Assembly (NCBI RefSeq): GCF_002954725.1
Contig: NZ_MSCQ01000003.1
Coordinates: forward strand, 62,001-126,000
DNA from: Photobacterium phosphoreum
Lineage (GTDB): Bacteria; Pseudomonadota; Gammaproteobacteria; Enterobacterales; Vibrionaceae
Length of the DNA stretch: 64,000 bases
Reading direction: 5' to 3'
A model generated the notes under the pieces. It saw nothing but the letters and a program-made list of their open reading frames with translations. It made no database searches and was not told where the DNA came from. The translations under genes and the position numbers were made by a program. Of this stretch, positions 51,863 through 61,887 are shown piece after piece; positions within the stretch are counted from its first letter, which is position 1; every line of letters starts with the position of its first letter.

Positions 51863-53218
51863 TTATTTTGCTGTCAATGCGGCTAATAACTTGTCATGAA
51901 TACCGCTAAAACCACCATTACTCATCACTAAAATCGTATCACCCGCTTGGGCAGATTCCACAATTTCAGCCACCAACATATCAATATTATCGCTACAAAA
52001 CGCAGGTTGAGGGCATTGATCGGCAATTTCTTGCACTGACCATGGAATATTATCAGGTTGAAATAAAAACACTTCATCAGCGGCATGTAATGCAGGAGCC
52101 AAATCGTGTTTATGAACCCCTAATTTCATGGTATTTGAACGTGGTTCAAGTACTGCTAAAATACGAGACTGATGTAATTTCGCTCTTAATCCACCAAGCG
52201 TCAGCTCTATTGCCGTTGGATGGTGGGCAAAATCATCATAAACAGTAATACCGTTTACTTCACCTTTATACTCTAATCGACGTTTAGTATTGATAAATTT
52301 AGCTAATGATTCACAAGCTAAATTTGCGGTTACGCCAACATGTCGAGCCGCTGCAATTGCCATTAATGCATTATTGACATTATGATCGCCAACTAATGCC
52401 CAATCGACAGTACCAACCAATTGCTCATCAAGATAAACATCAAACACACTGCCATCAGCCAGCTGTTTTTTCGCTCGCCAATGACCATCACCACCAATAT
52501 ATTCCAGCTCGCTCCAGCAGCCCATTGCTAGCGTTTGATCAATATTTTCAATCCCATGTGGCGCTAAAATACGTCCATTTCCCGGCACAGTTCGAACTAA
52601 ATGATGAAATTGGCGCTGAATGGCTTTCAGATCATCAAAAATATCCGCATGATCAAACTCAAGGTTATTCATGATCAATGTCCGTGGATGGTAATGTACG
52701 AACTTCGAACGCTTATCAAAAAAAGCACTATCATATTCATCAGCTTCAACCACAAAGAACATGCTTTCACCAAGACAAGCAGAAACACCTAAGTTTCCAA
52801 GTACTCCCCCAACCAAAAATCCAGGTTGATAACCACAATCATCTAAGATCCACGCTAACATACTCGCGGTTGTTGTTTTGCCGTGCGTACCTGCAACAGC
52901 CATTACCCAACGATCATGCAATAAATAATCCTGTAACCATTGAGGACCAGAAGTGTAGCGTAAATTATTGTTAAGAACGTATTCGACACAGGGATTACCA
53001 CGACTCATGGCATTGCCAATCACCACTAAGTCAGGTGCAGGATTTAATTGTTCAGGATCATATCCTTGAATTATTTCAATACCTTGAGACTCAAGCATGG
53101 TACTCATCGGTGGATAAACATTGGCATCAGAACCTGTAACTTTATGCCCTAGTTGAGTCGCTAATGTGGCAGCGCCTCCCATAAATGTTCCACAAATACC
53201 TAAAATATGAATATGCAT
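51863..53218 (-). CDS. mpl: UDP-N-acetylmuramate:L-alanyl-gamma-D-glutamyl-meso-diaminopimelate ligase
   Basis: Peptidoglycan recycling ligase that attaches the salvaged tripeptide directly to UDP-MurNAc. From the ATG at 53216-53218 the protein is 451 residues and begins [15 protein letters not shown], matching E. coli Mpl. The ATP-binding loop is [15 protein letters not shown] near residue 108. The Mur-ligase centre [15 protein letters not shown] and the C-terminal [11 protein letters not shown] are present. Five upstream in-frame codons (to 53233) were rejected on homology. It is divergent from fbp, as in E. coli. Confidence 0.96.
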   Translation of the reverse strand: MHIHILGICGTFMGGAATLATQLGHKVTGSDANVYPPMSTMLESQGIEIIQGYDPEQLNPAPDLVVIGNAMSRGNPCVEYVLNNNLRYTSGPQWLQDYLLHDRWVMAVAGTHGKTTTASMLAWILDDCGYQPGFLVGGVLGNLGVSACLGESMFFVVEADEYDSAFFDKRSKFVHYHPRTLIMNNLEFDHADIFDDLKAIQRQFHHLVRTVPGNGRILAPHGIENIDQTLAMGCWSELEYIGGDGHWRAKKQLADGSVFDVYLDEQLVGTVDWALVGDHNVNNALMAIAAARHVGVTANLACESLAKFINTKRRLEYKGEVNGITVYDDFAHHPTAIELTLGGLRAKLHQSRILAVLEPRSNTMKLGVHKHDLAPALHAADEVFLFQPDNIPWSVQEIADQCPQPAFCSDNIDMLVAEIVESAQAGDTILVMSNGGFSGIHDKLLAALTAK

Positions 53219-53414
53219 AATTGCTGTTTCCATCCTTAATTTTTATTAATGTCACGCTTTGGTGTTACTTCGTTACCATAAAAAAGATCTTTATATACAA
53301 TTCTTTATATAGCGAAAAATACTATGAGGTATCCGATCTCATTATGCGTTGAGATCCAACCAGTATACAACTGAATCTCTATCCCCTTATGACAACATGA
53401 TGCAAGGATTGTTT

Positions 53415-54425
53415 ATGACCGATATTAGAACGCTTGGTGAATTTATTGTCGAGAAGCAGAATGATTTTCCTCACGCCAGTGGTGAACTATCATCGTTATT
53501 GGGCTCGATCAAACTAGCGGCTAAAATCGTGAACCGCGAAATCAATAAAGCCGGACTCGCAGATATAACTGGATCAGTCGGTAAAGAAAACGTTCAGGGA
53601 GAAGAACAACAAAAACTCGACCTTTATGCTAATGATAAATTCAAAGCAGCACTAGAGGCACGCGATCAAGTGTGTGGTATTGCCAGTGAAGAAGAAGATC
53701 AGGCGGTCAGTTTTAATCGTCAAGTAAACCGTGATGCAAAATATGTGGTGTTAATGGATCCACTTGATGGTTCATCTAATATTGATGTGAATGTCTCCGT
53801 CGGTACCATTTTCTCAATCTATCGTCGAATATCCCCCGTTGGCTCACCAGCGACAGATGCTGATTTCCTTCAGCCCGGCCACCTTCAGGTTGCTGCTGGC
53901 TATGTAATTTATGGTTCATCAACTATGCTGGTTTATACTACCGGTAACGGTGTCCATGGCTTCACTTACGACCCCTCACTCGGTGTATTCTGTCTCTCGC
54001 ATGAAAACATGCAAATTCCAGAAGATGGGCATATTTACTCAATTAACGAAGGCAATTATATTCGCTTTCCATTAGGTATCAAAAAATACCTCAAGTATTG
54101 CCAAGAATGTGTACCGCAAGATAACCGACCTTATACCTCACGCTACATTGGATCGTTAGTCGCTGACTTTCATCGGAATTTATTAAAGGGAGGCATTTAT
54201 CTTTACCCGAGTACAGCCACTTATCCAAATGGAAAATTACGACTGCTTTATGAATGTAATCCAATGGCATTATTAATAGAACAAGCAGGCGGGCGAGCAA
54301 CCGATGGTCAACAGCGGATTTTGGATCTTATCCCGACAGAATTACATCAACGGGTGCCTTTTTTTGTGGGCTCAACCAATATGGTTAACAAAGTAGAAGC
54401 TTTTCTCCACGAAAGCGATGAGTAA
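53415..54425 (+). CDS. fbp: Class I fructose-1,6-bisphosphatase
   Basis: Gluconeogenic phosphatase releasing phosphate from fructose 1,6-bisphosphate. From ATG 53415 the protein is 336 residues (E. coli 332) and begins [15 protein letters not shown]. The metal-binding motif [15 protein letters not shown] and the [22 protein letters not shown] active-site region are intact, as is [24 protein letters not shown] lies seven bases upstream of this ATG. The frame is open 66 bases further up, but without homology. It is divergent from mpl. Confidence 0.96.
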   Translation: MTDIRTLGEFIVEKQNDFPHASGELSSLLGSIKLAAKIVNREINKAGLADITGSVGKENVQGEEQQKLDLYANDKFKAALEARDQVCGIASEEEDQAVSFNRQVNRDAKYVVLMDPLDGSSNIDVNVSVGTIFSIYRRISPVGSPATDADFLQPGHLQVAAGYVIYGSSTMLVYTTGNGVHGFTYDPSLGVFCLSHENMQIPEDGHIYSINEGNYIRFPLGIKKYLKYCQECVPQDNRPYTSRYIGSLVADFHRNLLKGGIYLYPSTATYPNGKLRLLYECNPMALLIEQAGGRATDGQQRILDLIPTELHQRVPFFVGSTNMVNKVEAFLHESDE

Positions 54426-54433
54426 TAATCACT

Positions 54434-54467
54434 AATATTTAAGGTGGAATTGACCACCTTAAATATT
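54434..54467. other. Perfect 14-bp inverted repeat downstream of fbp
   Basis: AATATTTAAGGTGG (54434-54447) and CCACCTTAAATATT (54454-54467) with a six-base AATTGA loop, starting 8 bases after the fbp stop. It is a strong RNA hairpin but lacks a U-tract. It may act as an mRNA 3'-end stabiliser or as a protein site. Confidence 0.6.
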
Positions 54468-54500
54468 CATCGATCACACAGACTGTCACCGAAACACCTC

Positions 54501-54531
54501 AAACAACCGTGCTATGACTGCGGTTGTTTTT
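54501..54531 (+). terminator. fbp terminator
   Basis: AAACAACCG (54501-54509) / CGGTTGTTT (54521-54529) followed by T's, a clean intrinsic terminator. It overlaps the rejected upstream extension of ppa, supporting the later ppa start. Confidence 0.85.
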
Positions 54532-54591
54532 AATAACAATCATGATAACCTCAATATTGATAACATTTCATTAACAATAAAGAGACCGATC

Positions 54592-55119
54592 ATGAGCTTA
54601 AATAAAGTAACAGCTGGTCAGAATATTCCTCACGATATAAACGTTATTATTGAAATTCCAGCCAATGCAGATCCAATTAAGTACGAAGTAGACAAAGCCA
54701 GTGGCGCGATTTTTGTTGACCGTTTTACCTCAACCCCAATGTTCTATCCGTGTAATTATGGTTATATCAACCACACTCTTTCTCTTGATGGTGATCCGGT
54801 TGATGTCTTAGTACCAACCCCTTATCCATTACTGGCAGGATCCGTGATTCGTTGTCGCCCAATCGGGGTATTAAAAATGACAGATGAATCTGGTGAAGAT
54901 GCCAAAATTGTCGCAGTACCTCATAGTAAACTCAGTTCAGAATATGATCACATTCAAGACATTGATGATCTTCCTCGCTTATTGAAAGCACAAATCGTAC
55001 ACTTTTTTGAGCACTATAAAGAATTAGAAGCCAACAAATGGGTCAAAATTGATGGCTGGGAAAATGTAACCGCGGCAAAAGAAGAAATCATCACTTCATT
55101 TGAACGTGCAAAAAAATAG
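54592..55119 (+). CDS. ppa: Inorganic pyrophosphatase
   Basis: Soluble family I enzyme hydrolysing pyrophosphate, which drives biosynthetic reactions. From ATG 54592 the protein is 175 residues (E. coli 176), beginning [19 protein letters not shown]. The metal-binding signature [13 protein letters not shown] and the second acidic site [10 protein letters not shown] are intact. The upstream in-frame ATG at 54514 is inside the fbp terminator and adds 26 unrelated residues. It follows fbp as in E. coli, and the rhodanese gene starts 12 bases after its stop. Confidence 0.97.
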   Translation: MSLNKVTAGQNIPHDINVIIEIPANADPIKYEVDKASGAIFVDRFTSTPMFYPCNYGYINHTLSLDGDPVDVLVPTPYPLLAGSVIRCRPIGVLKMTDESGEDAKIVAVPHSKLSSEYDHIQDIDDLPRLLKAQIVHFFEHYKELEANKWVKIDGWENVTAAKEEIITSFERAKK

Positions 55120-55131
55120 CGAGGTCTCGCA

Positions 55132-55512
55132 ATGAAACAAGCACTTAAACATGGGCTACTCATTACAACATTAAGCCTTACCGTTATCGCGCCAACAAGC
55201 TTTGCTAAAAATGTATCAATACAACAATTTTGGCAGTTACAACAGCAACAGCCTAATATCATTATTGATGTTAGAACAGCCTCTGAATTTGCTGAAGGTC
55301 ATTTAGCATCGGCCATCAATGTACCTTATCAAGATATTGCAACGATCACTGCTCGCTATAAAGATAAAGCTCACCCCATTTTACTTTATTGGAAATCAGG
55401 CCGACGGGCAGAAATAGCAGCAACGACACTCAAAAAACTAGGTTACACTGCGATATACAATGGGCGTAATTATCAGCAACTAAAAACAGCTCAGCCGATG
55501 ATCTCCCCATAA
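55132..55512 (+). CDS. Exported single-domain rhodanese-like protein with Trp at the catalytic position
   Basis: A 126-residue protein with a signal peptide (hydrophobic residues 8-21, likely cleavage after SFA near 25) and one rhodanese domain. Family landmarks are IIIDVRTASEFAEGHLASAINVPY, a CDC25/rhodanese-type motif. The active loop should read Cys-x-x-Gly-x-Arg, as in E. coli PspE or GlpE. Here it reads YWKSGRRAE, with Trp87 (codon TGG at 55390-55392) where the sulfur-accepting cysteine normally stands. The protein has no cysteine at all in that loop, so sulfurtransferase activity is doubtful. The start is ATG 55132 with a GAGGTC ribosome-binding site. It is likely co-transcribed with ppa. 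Confidence 0.87.
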   Translation: MKQALKHGLLITTLSLTVIAPTSFAKNVSIQQFWQLQQQQPNIIIDVRTASEFAEGHLASAINVPYQDIATITARYKDKAHPILLYWKSGRRAEIAATTLKKLGYTAIYNGRNYQQLKTAQPMISP

Positions 55513-55523
55513 AATGATAAGAC

Positions 55524-55560
55524 AAAAAAAGCCCGATTATCTCTAATCGGGCTTATTTAT
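55524..55560. terminator. Bidirectional terminator between the rhodanese gene and tamB
   Basis: GCCCGATTA (55531-55539) / TAATCGGGC (55544-55552), tetraloop TCTC, preceded by A7 and followed by a T-rich tail, between convergent genes. Confidence 0.9.
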
Positions 55561-55596
55561 TATTAACACTCAAAAAACAGAGTATTAATGTTGTGG

Positions 55597-58500
55597 TTAA
55601 TTAAATTCAAATTGGTAAAGTAAATCCACGGCCTGATCAAGACCAGAAACAGCTTCAACATACAAATTCCGCATTAATCGATAACGCAAAGTGAATTCAT
55701 CAACTTGGTTGAAAATTCCGACACCATATTTAACCTGTAAACCAGGCGCAATATAACCACTGATTGTTACTTGCGAATCATCACCAGCACCAGACGTTGA
55801 TAAGCTGAGATCTTTAACACCAACCGCCTCACCAACATCACCGACGAGTTGACCACTTTGTGCTAAGCCCATACCAATCAATGCGGTTGTCATTGCACTA
55901 TTACTGTCACCTGAGCTTTCAGAATCAAGATTCTTACCAGTTAGGATATATGACAATGCATTTTGTTGTGGCATTGCTGGATCAGAGAAGATATTAACTT
56001 CTGGCTTATCAGCAGGGCCCGTCACTCGCACTCCGGCAATAACATCATCCTCAACATTATCTGGATCTCGAATCGCTTCAATCGAAAGATAAGGCTGCTC
56101 TGCTGGACCGTTAAATAAAATCTGTCCTTTACGGATCAATAACTCTTGTCCTAGTGCGCGGTAGTATGATCCTTTAGCAATATTAACTTCGCCATAAATC
56201 ATCGGTCCTTTACCTGCTTGGCGAATATTTAAATCACCCAACAAGCCCGCTTTTAAGCCAAATGCAGACAATTTAACATCATCACCAATATGAACAAAAA
56301 TATTGGTTTTAATATCAAATGGTACTTCTGATTTTGCTTTTAATGGTTGCAGATCATCTTTTAAGATCACTTGATCTTTCGAGACTTTTACTGCCGATTT
56401 AGGCAATTGATTAACCGTGATGCGTCCCCACGGAATACCAATTTTACCGGTGATCTCTGCTGCTGTTGGTGATGCTTCAATGGTTAAATCAGGAGATACC
56501 TTTAATGCGACCATCGGTGGCACACTAACCTTCAACTCTTTACCATTAATATTTAACTTGGTTTTCCAAGCTGCCATATCCTGCCAATTACCGGTACCAC
56601 GTAATAACAACTGGCCATCTGGCGTATAAATATTACCGATTAAGCTGGCGTTATAACCACTAAATGCCAATTTAATATCTGCATTTTTAATATCTAACGG
56701 TACTTTACGCCCAGTAGCTTCAAGCTTAGTCACTTTCAATAAACCATTAACTGCAGGGTGTAAAATAGGTCCAGTTACGGTCAGGTTAGTATCAACTTGA
56801 CCATCAAACTTATGATAATCTTTGATCATCGGCTCAAGGAACCCTAATGTGAAACGATCCAGCTTCACATTAGCATTAATCTGCTTATCCCCCTGCAAAT
56901 TAGAGATCGTTGCACGACCACTTAGATCACCATTATCTTTAATCGCAACTAACCAATTTGCGTTTAAAGTATTATCTTGCATATCTGCATTAAGAGTAAC
57001 TTTATCCCAACCTAGCTTCAGAGGCTGCTCATCACTACTTACTTGCTGGCTTATACCACCGGCAGGCATCATGATATTGGCTTTTACATAAGGTGCCGTT
57101 TTAGGGGCCCATTTCGCATCAACATTCGCACCTAACTCACCATTAACTTTTAACTCTGGTGGCAAGAATGGCTTTAACAAATTAAAGTTAAAATGACGAA
57201 CAGCTAGTTGCGCTTGACCCGAGGCTCCAGCAGTAAGATCTTGTGTTAAACAAATCCCCGCTTTTCCTTGTTGCCAACAATGTGCGCCAACAGTTGCCAT
57301 TGCTGTTTTCAAGTCATAACGAATCGACGTTGGGTGGTTAAGTACCCAATCACCAACAGGAGTCGTGATATCACCTTTTGCTAATGTACCCTGCCAACCA
57401 GTTTGCTTATTAAAAGCACCATCAATCAATAAATTTGCACCAACAGGATCACCTTTAGCATTCACACTTAGACTATGCTGCTGTTCAGTACCTTTAAATA
57501 GGATTTTAAGATCATCTAATGTTGTTGTGCCATATTTACCTTTAGCAGCCGTTAAACTGATATCTGCCTTCATCGCAGGTAAAGGCGTCACATTACCTTT
57601 AAGATCAAACGATGCTAGGCTAGCTAACTGTTGCCACCCTAAATCATCACCTTGTAAATCAAGCTTAATATCAGGTGTTGCCATGCTACCAGAGAGCTTA
57701 ACATCACCTTTAACAGCACCATGCAAACCTGCTAATGATTTTGATAAATCAGGGGCATCAATATTAGCAATCATATTCCAGGTTTTATCCAGCTGACCTT
57801 TCACCATCATGCCATTAGGGCCATGTTTTAACGTCAGCCCTGGTGTATTGACCTGAAGTGAATCTCCTTTGCCGTTAATATCCGACGCATCTAACTGACC
57901 AACAAGCGTTAATGCTTGTTTCATGATAGTGCCATCAACGGCTAGCTGTGGCAGTTTGACAAACCAACCACCTTGCTTAGTTAATCCACCAGAAGTGACC
58001 AATTTACCGCTAACATTACCTTTAGCCGCTGGCCACTGTAATCCAGGCTGAATATCAGCAAAGGCTAATTGTCCATTCCAACTCACTAATTTTTTCCAAT
58101 TAGCTTGTGCATTACCCGTTACTACACCACCTAATGTATTAATCTTTAAAGAAGAAAGATCAACTTGATTTAAATCTCCTTTACCATTAAGCGCTAATTT
58201 TACCGCCGGCATTGGCGTACCATCAATGCTACTATTCGCCTTAAAAGTGAAACCTTTCAAGCTACCTTTAGCATCAATTACTGTGTTATCAACGGTAAAT
58301 TCAGCTGGTTTATCAATCGGCCACTGTAGATGTTTGCTGGAAACTGCAACATCAAACGGAAAATCTGCCTTAAGTGGCGATAACTGTCCTTTAATTACAG
58401 CATCCAATTTACCTTTCAGTTGCGCGTCAACAAGTAATTTTTGTAATGAACCATGAGCCTTTAAAGTCAATCGATGACCATTAATGGGCTTCATTGCGAT

Positions 58501-59358
58501 TTTAGCATCAGCATCTAATGTTAATGGATAATCACCCGCCAACGTCACTTGTGCCTTCGCATTTAAATTAGCTTGTGGTGCATGAATCTGCAGTTTTTCT
58601 ACATTAACTTCGCTACCTTTACCTGATGCAATCAACTCAAGTAACGATACTTTTTGTGGCGTTTTTCCTACCAACTCAAAGTTTTTAACGGTAAACCGTT
58701 CAATATTAAATGACATTGGCAATACAACGTCAGGTAATGTGATGACGGTAGCATCAGATTTAGCCTTAACATTAACTTTTGACCTTGATTTCAATTTTAC
58801 AGGCTTTTCAGCAGGAGCAAGTGCTAACTTAATATTCTCCCAATCCGTTGGCTTTAATGTTACATGACTGCCAACAACCGTCGCCGCGGTAGAAAAATGT
58901 TGCCAACTCACTTTATTAGCCAAGATATCAAGATCAATATGATCTAAGGTAACTTTATCAACCTTAATCGGTATCGGTAGACTAATTTCCGTTACTGGTT
59001 TTGAAGGCTGTTCAGGCTCAGTTACTGGCGGTAATTTCGGCATCGAAAACGTAACACCATTAATACCTAAATCTGAAATACAAATCTCAGGCGTCAATAA
59101 GCAACGATCATCCAAGGTTAAATTCAATTGCTTAACCGCTAAATCCATACTGCTATCTTGATAGCGCACGTTATCAATTTGAAAACCGCTTAACAGTGAT
59201 CCAGTGGTATCACCAATTGATAATGCCGGTAACGCTTTTTGCGCCCCCCAACTAGCCACTTTTAGCCCAGCAGGGGTATATAAAATCACCGCAACAGCAA
59301 TCACTAATAACAATAACAGCGCTAAAATAGCGAGAGCAATACGCTTCACCCAGATCAT
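55597..59358 (-). CDS. tamB: TamB, inner-membrane-anchored AsmA-like protein
   Basis: A 1253-residue protein (E. coli TamB 1259) with an N-terminal signal anchor (about residues 6-28, IALAILALLLLLVIAVAVIL). A very long repetitive beta-strand body follows, and the conserved C-terminal TamB/DUF490 domain (about 920-1253) contains YGEVNIAKGSYYRALGQELL and the final QFEFN. TamB spans the periplasm, pairs with TamA and has a shared role in outer-membrane protein biogenesis and phospholipid transport. Its ATG overlaps the tamA stop (ATGA), so the two are translationally coupled. Confidence 0.96.
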   Translation of the reverse strand: MIWVKRIALAILALLLLLVIAVAVILYTPAGLKVASWGAQKALPALSIGDTTGSLLSGFQIDNVRYQDSSMDLAVKQLNLTLDDRCLLTPEICISDLGINGVTFSMPKLPPVTEPEQPSKPVTEISLPIPIKVDKVTLDHIDLDILANKVSWQHFSTAATVVGSHVTLKPTDWENIKLALAPAEKPVKLKSRSKVNVKAKSDATVITLPDVVLPMSFNIERFTVKNFELVGKTPQKVSLLELIASGKGSEVNVEKLQIHAPQANLNAKAQVTLAGDYPLTLDADAKIAMKPINGHRLTLKAHGSLQKLLVDAQLKGKLDAVIKGQLSPLKADFPFDVAVSSKHLQWPIDKPAEFTVDNTVIDAKGSLKGFTFKANSSIDGTPMPAVKLALNGKGDLNQVDLSSLKINTLGGVVTGNAQANWKKLVSWNGQLAFADIQPGLQWPAAKGNVSGKLVTSGGLTKQGGWFVKLPQLAVDGTIMKQALTLVGQLDASDINGKGDSLQVNTPGLTLKHGPNGMMVKGQLDKTWNMIANIDAPDLSKSLAGLHGAVKGDVKLSGSMATPDIKLDLQGDDLGWQQLASLASFDLKGNVTPLPAMKADISLTAAKGKYGTTTLDDLKILFKGTEQQHSLSVNAKGDPVGANLLIDGAFNKQTGWQGTLAKGDITTPVGDWVLNHPTSIRYDLKTAMATVGAHCWQQGKAGICLTQDLTAGASGQAQLAVRHFNFNLLKPFLPPELKVNGELGANVDAKWAPKTAPYVKANIMMPAGGISQQVSSDEQPLKLGWDKVTLNADMQDNTLNANWLVAIKDNGDLSGRATISNLQGDKQINANVKLDRFTLGFLEPMIKDYHKFDGQVDTNLTVTGPILHPAVNGLLKVTKLEATGRKVPLDIKNADIKLAFSGYNASLIGNIYTPDGQLLLRGTGNWQDMAAWKTKLNINGKELKVSVPPMVALKVSPDLTIEASPTAAEITGKIGIPWGRITVNQLPKSAVKVSKDQVILKDDLQPLKAKSEVPFDIKTNIFVHIGDDVKLSAFGLKAGLLGDLNIRQAGKGPMIYGEVNIAKGSYYRALGQELLIRKGQILFNGPAEQPYLSIEAIRDPDNVEDDVIAGVRVTGPADKPEVNIFSDPAMPQQNALSYILTGKNLDSESSGDSNSAMTTALIGMGLAQSGQLVGDVGEAVGVKDLSLSTSGAGDDSQVTISGYIAPGLQVKYGVGIFNQVDEFTLRYRLMRNLYVEAVSGLDQAVDLLYQFEFN

Positions 59359-61079
59359 AATTCAGGCCCTAGAGTAAAGTGAAGTTCAAACTTATTCTTG
59401 GCTGGCTTATCAAGCCCCCAAGCAAAGTCGATACGAACAGGACCGACAGGTGATGCCCAGCGTACGCCAAAGCCCGTGCCTCGCATCCAATCAGGTTTAT
59501 TATCATTCCATGTAGAACCATAATCATAAAATAGAGCACCCCACCAATTACCGTATAGGCGATATTGATACTCAATACTGGACGTTGCCATATATTGACC
59601 GCCGACCATACGTCCTAAATCATTACGTGGTGAAATAGACTCATAGCCATAGCCTCTAATGCTATTATCACCGCCAATAAAGTAACGTAACGATGGTGGA
59701 ATATCTCGAATACTATCAGCTAAAACAGCGCCGCCAGCTACGCGGAAAATACCACGTTGATTTTCGCTTAGCGTACGAATCCAAGCTGATTTTGCCTGTA
59801 ACCGAACAAAGTTTGTATTTGAACCTAATGCTTTATTAGCAAATTCAACTGAGAAATTATATTTACTACCAGATCGAGGAAAGACTCCACCAGTGAACTC
59901 ACTCTTGCTATAAGAAAGTCCCGGTAGGAATACATTAAAAGTACCCTCTTCATCACCGCCTTGCTTGTATTTTTCATTAAGCCAATGTAATGAAACGGTA
60001 CGATCCCAACCTGAACTCAACTTCCAGTGACGTTCAACACCTAAGCCCAATTGAGTACTAATGGTATCGTGATTATCAACATAACGAATGCCGCCAACAA
60101 TTTGATAATAATTATTTAAAACGTCATCTAAAGGAATTTTATAGGCCGCCTCAAGCTTTGGCTGTTCTTTGGATATCTCAGATTTAAGATAAAAACTATG
60201 GCCATTGCTGGTGATCCATGGCTTTTTCCAATTAAATTTCAAACGCGGGCCAGTATCCGTTGAAAAACCAATACCCGTTTCAATTTGATTCTTAACTTGA
60301 GGAGTTAAAGCAACTTCAATCGGAATTTTATCATCTTTACGTTTAGTAACATCGCCACCAACATAAATGGATGAGAACCAACCAACATTAGATAAACGTT
60401 CATTATATAAACCTAATTTAGAGGCTAAATAAGGTTCATTTTCAGTATAAGGGATCATCGAACGAAGACGGTCATCCTCGATTTGACTGCCTGTAAAATG
60501 AGTATCGCCAAAAGTATAACGACGTCCAGAATCAAAATCGAGAGTGATTATTGCTTCATTACGTGTAGGTATAACACCTAATTCACTATTCTTTAGCTCA
60601 GCATCAAAATAACCACGACGGACAGCTAAACTTTGTAATGCTGATTTCAAAGCTTCATATTTGCCTTGGTTAAGCGGCATTCCTATTCCTAAGCCACTAT
60701 TTTTTAATAACGAAATAAAAGCAGGATCATCTTTCGCAGCTCCCGTAATAATAATATTACTTTGGCTAATGTGAGTACGAGGACCAGCATCAACTGTCAC
60801 TGTAATTGCCGTCTTTTTACCACTGCCTTTAACATGATAATCATACGTTGGCTGATAATAACCTAACGCTTGTAAGGCTTGATCAATTTCAGATTTAACT
60901 TGCTCTTGAAAACGTAACGTATTGCTATAATCATCTTTAGATATAGCCGATAAATACGCATCAACATTATCTTCAAGACTACTGTTTAATCCCTTAACTT
61001 TAAGAGATGCCGCCATTGCCGGACTTGATAACACTAAGGCAAAAGATGCGACACCCAGCCACTGATAAACTTTATTCAT
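59355..61079 (-). CDS. tamA: TamA, Omp85-family outer-membrane translocation protein
   Basis: Outer-membrane partner of TamB. The 574-residue precursor (E. coli 577) has a signal peptide cleaved near residue 23 (SSPAMAASLKVKG). Three POTRA domains follow (about 24-270), then an Omp85/BamA-type barrel with the conserved RYFIGGDNSIRGYGYESISP loop (lid-lock VRGF/Y-type motif near 460-478). The final aromatic-rich strand ends FTLGPEL. It is the first gene of tamAB, with 427 bases of spacer upstream. Confidence 0.96.
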   Translation of the reverse strand: MNKVYQWLGVASFALVLSSPAMAASLKVKGLNSSLEDNVDAYLSAISKDDYSNTLRFQEQVKSEIDQALQALGYYQPTYDYHVKGSGKKTAITVTVDAGPRTHISQSNIIITGAAKDDPAFISLLKNSGLGIGMPLNQGKYEALKSALQSLAVRRGYFDAELKNSELGVIPTRNEAIITLDFDSGRRYTFGDTHFTGSQIEDDRLRSMIPYTENEPYLASKLGLYNERLSNVGWFSSIYVGGDVTKRKDDKIPIEVALTPQVKNQIETGIGFSTDTGPRLKFNWKKPWITSNGHSFYLKSEISKEQPKLEAAYKIPLDDVLNNYYQIVGGIRYVDNHDTISTQLGLGVERHWKLSSGWDRTVSLHWLNEKYKQGGDEEGTFNVFLPGLSYSKSEFTGGVFPRSGSKYNFSVEFANKALGSNTNFVRLQAKSAWIRTLSENQRGIFRVAGGAVLADSIRDIPPSLRYFIGGDNSIRGYGYESISPRNDLGRMVGGQYMATSSIEYQYRLYGNWWGALFYDYGSTWNDNKPDWMRGTGFGVRWASPVGPVRIDFAWGLDKPAKNKFELHFTLGPEL

Positions 61080-61506
61080 TCGGATTATACTTCTTGGATA
61101 AAATTAAATTCATTCACACGGTCTATTCTGGAAGATGATGTATCTCTATACCAACAATAGCTATAAATATTATTAATACTAAACCACTCAATTCAAATAT
61201 CTATCACTAACAACATATTCTATTCGTTGGATCGTATATTTAGAGTTAAACCACTTTAGAGTAATAACTAGAGGGTGCATAGTAGCCCAAAAATGTCTGA
61301 AAAATTATTAATACTTTTTAGATAGCTTAATAAAATAACTACCTACTAAATATTATCAACAAGCGTTGCAAAATGAAAATAACAATCTCATTCTCACCCT
61401 AGTATTTATTCATCAAAATTAATCTTTATCGTTAAAATCCCCCCTAGTAACAGTCTTTAGCAACCCCTACTATTTCAACTAATAAACCCTTATGCTGCAT
61501 GCTGAT
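61080..61506. other. tamA/ytfK spacer, no gene found
   Basis: This 427-base AT-rich stretch has no supported ORF, RNA gene or strong hairpin. It should contain the tamA promoter (minus strand). A sequence near 61370-61396 (AATGAAAAT...CTCATT) recalls a Fur box but has the wrong spacing and is not called. Confidence 0.5.
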
Positions 61507-61716
61507 TTAAGCACTTGTAGTTGACAGTATTTGAATTTCTTTATTCACTTCTGATAATACATTCAATGAGTTAAGATCGGCGGACTTAGGTGGAAGTAAA
61601 CGACCATATTCAAATTCAAAGCCACCAATACCTATAATAAAAAGTCGTCCTTTAAAGAAATTTTTAACATGCTTCGCTACTTGAATTGGACGATAGACTT
61701 GAAAAATTCTCAACAT
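61507..61716 (-). CDS. ytfK: YtfK/DUF1107 family protein
   Basis: A 69-residue protein whose pattern MLRIFQVYRPIQVAKHVKNF, FKGRLFI, GGFEFEYGRLLPPK, VLSEVNKEI matches E. coli YtfK (68 residues). In E. coli, YtfK stimulates SpoT to raise (p)ppGpp during phosphate or fatty-acid starvation. Whether it does so here is inference. A GAGGATAT ribosome-binding site precedes the ATG at 61716. It lies between tamAB and ytfJ, as in the E. coli ytf cluster, but ytfL and msrA are missing from the interval. Confidence 0.88.
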   Translation of the reverse strand: MLRIFQVYRPIQVAKHVKNFFKGRLFIIGIGGFEFEYGRLLPPKSADLNSLNVLSEVNKEIQILSTTSA

Positions 61717-61887
61717 ATATCCTCACATAATAATTAATAAAACGCAGTTGTTTTTATTAACAACAAAAACATGCAAACAATTTGCCACATAAATTCAACA
61801 AGTCTCATCACAACAATTAGCTAAGCTCATCATCAAATAGAATCACATTCACTACACTAATAAAATCATTAATAAACAAGGACAATT

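Noticed and set aside
54514-54591. N-terminal extension of ppa
   Set aside because: The start codon is in the loop of the fbp terminator. The conserved enzyme begins at MSLNKV.
55597-59358. Possible repeat-toxin or adhesin reading of the long beta-rich protein
   Set aside because: The N-terminal anchor, the C-terminal DUF490 domain and the overlapping tamA identify it as TamB.
61370-61396. Fur box upstream of tamA
   Set aside because: The AATGA and CATT arms are present, but the inner sequence and spacing do not fit the 19-bp consensus.
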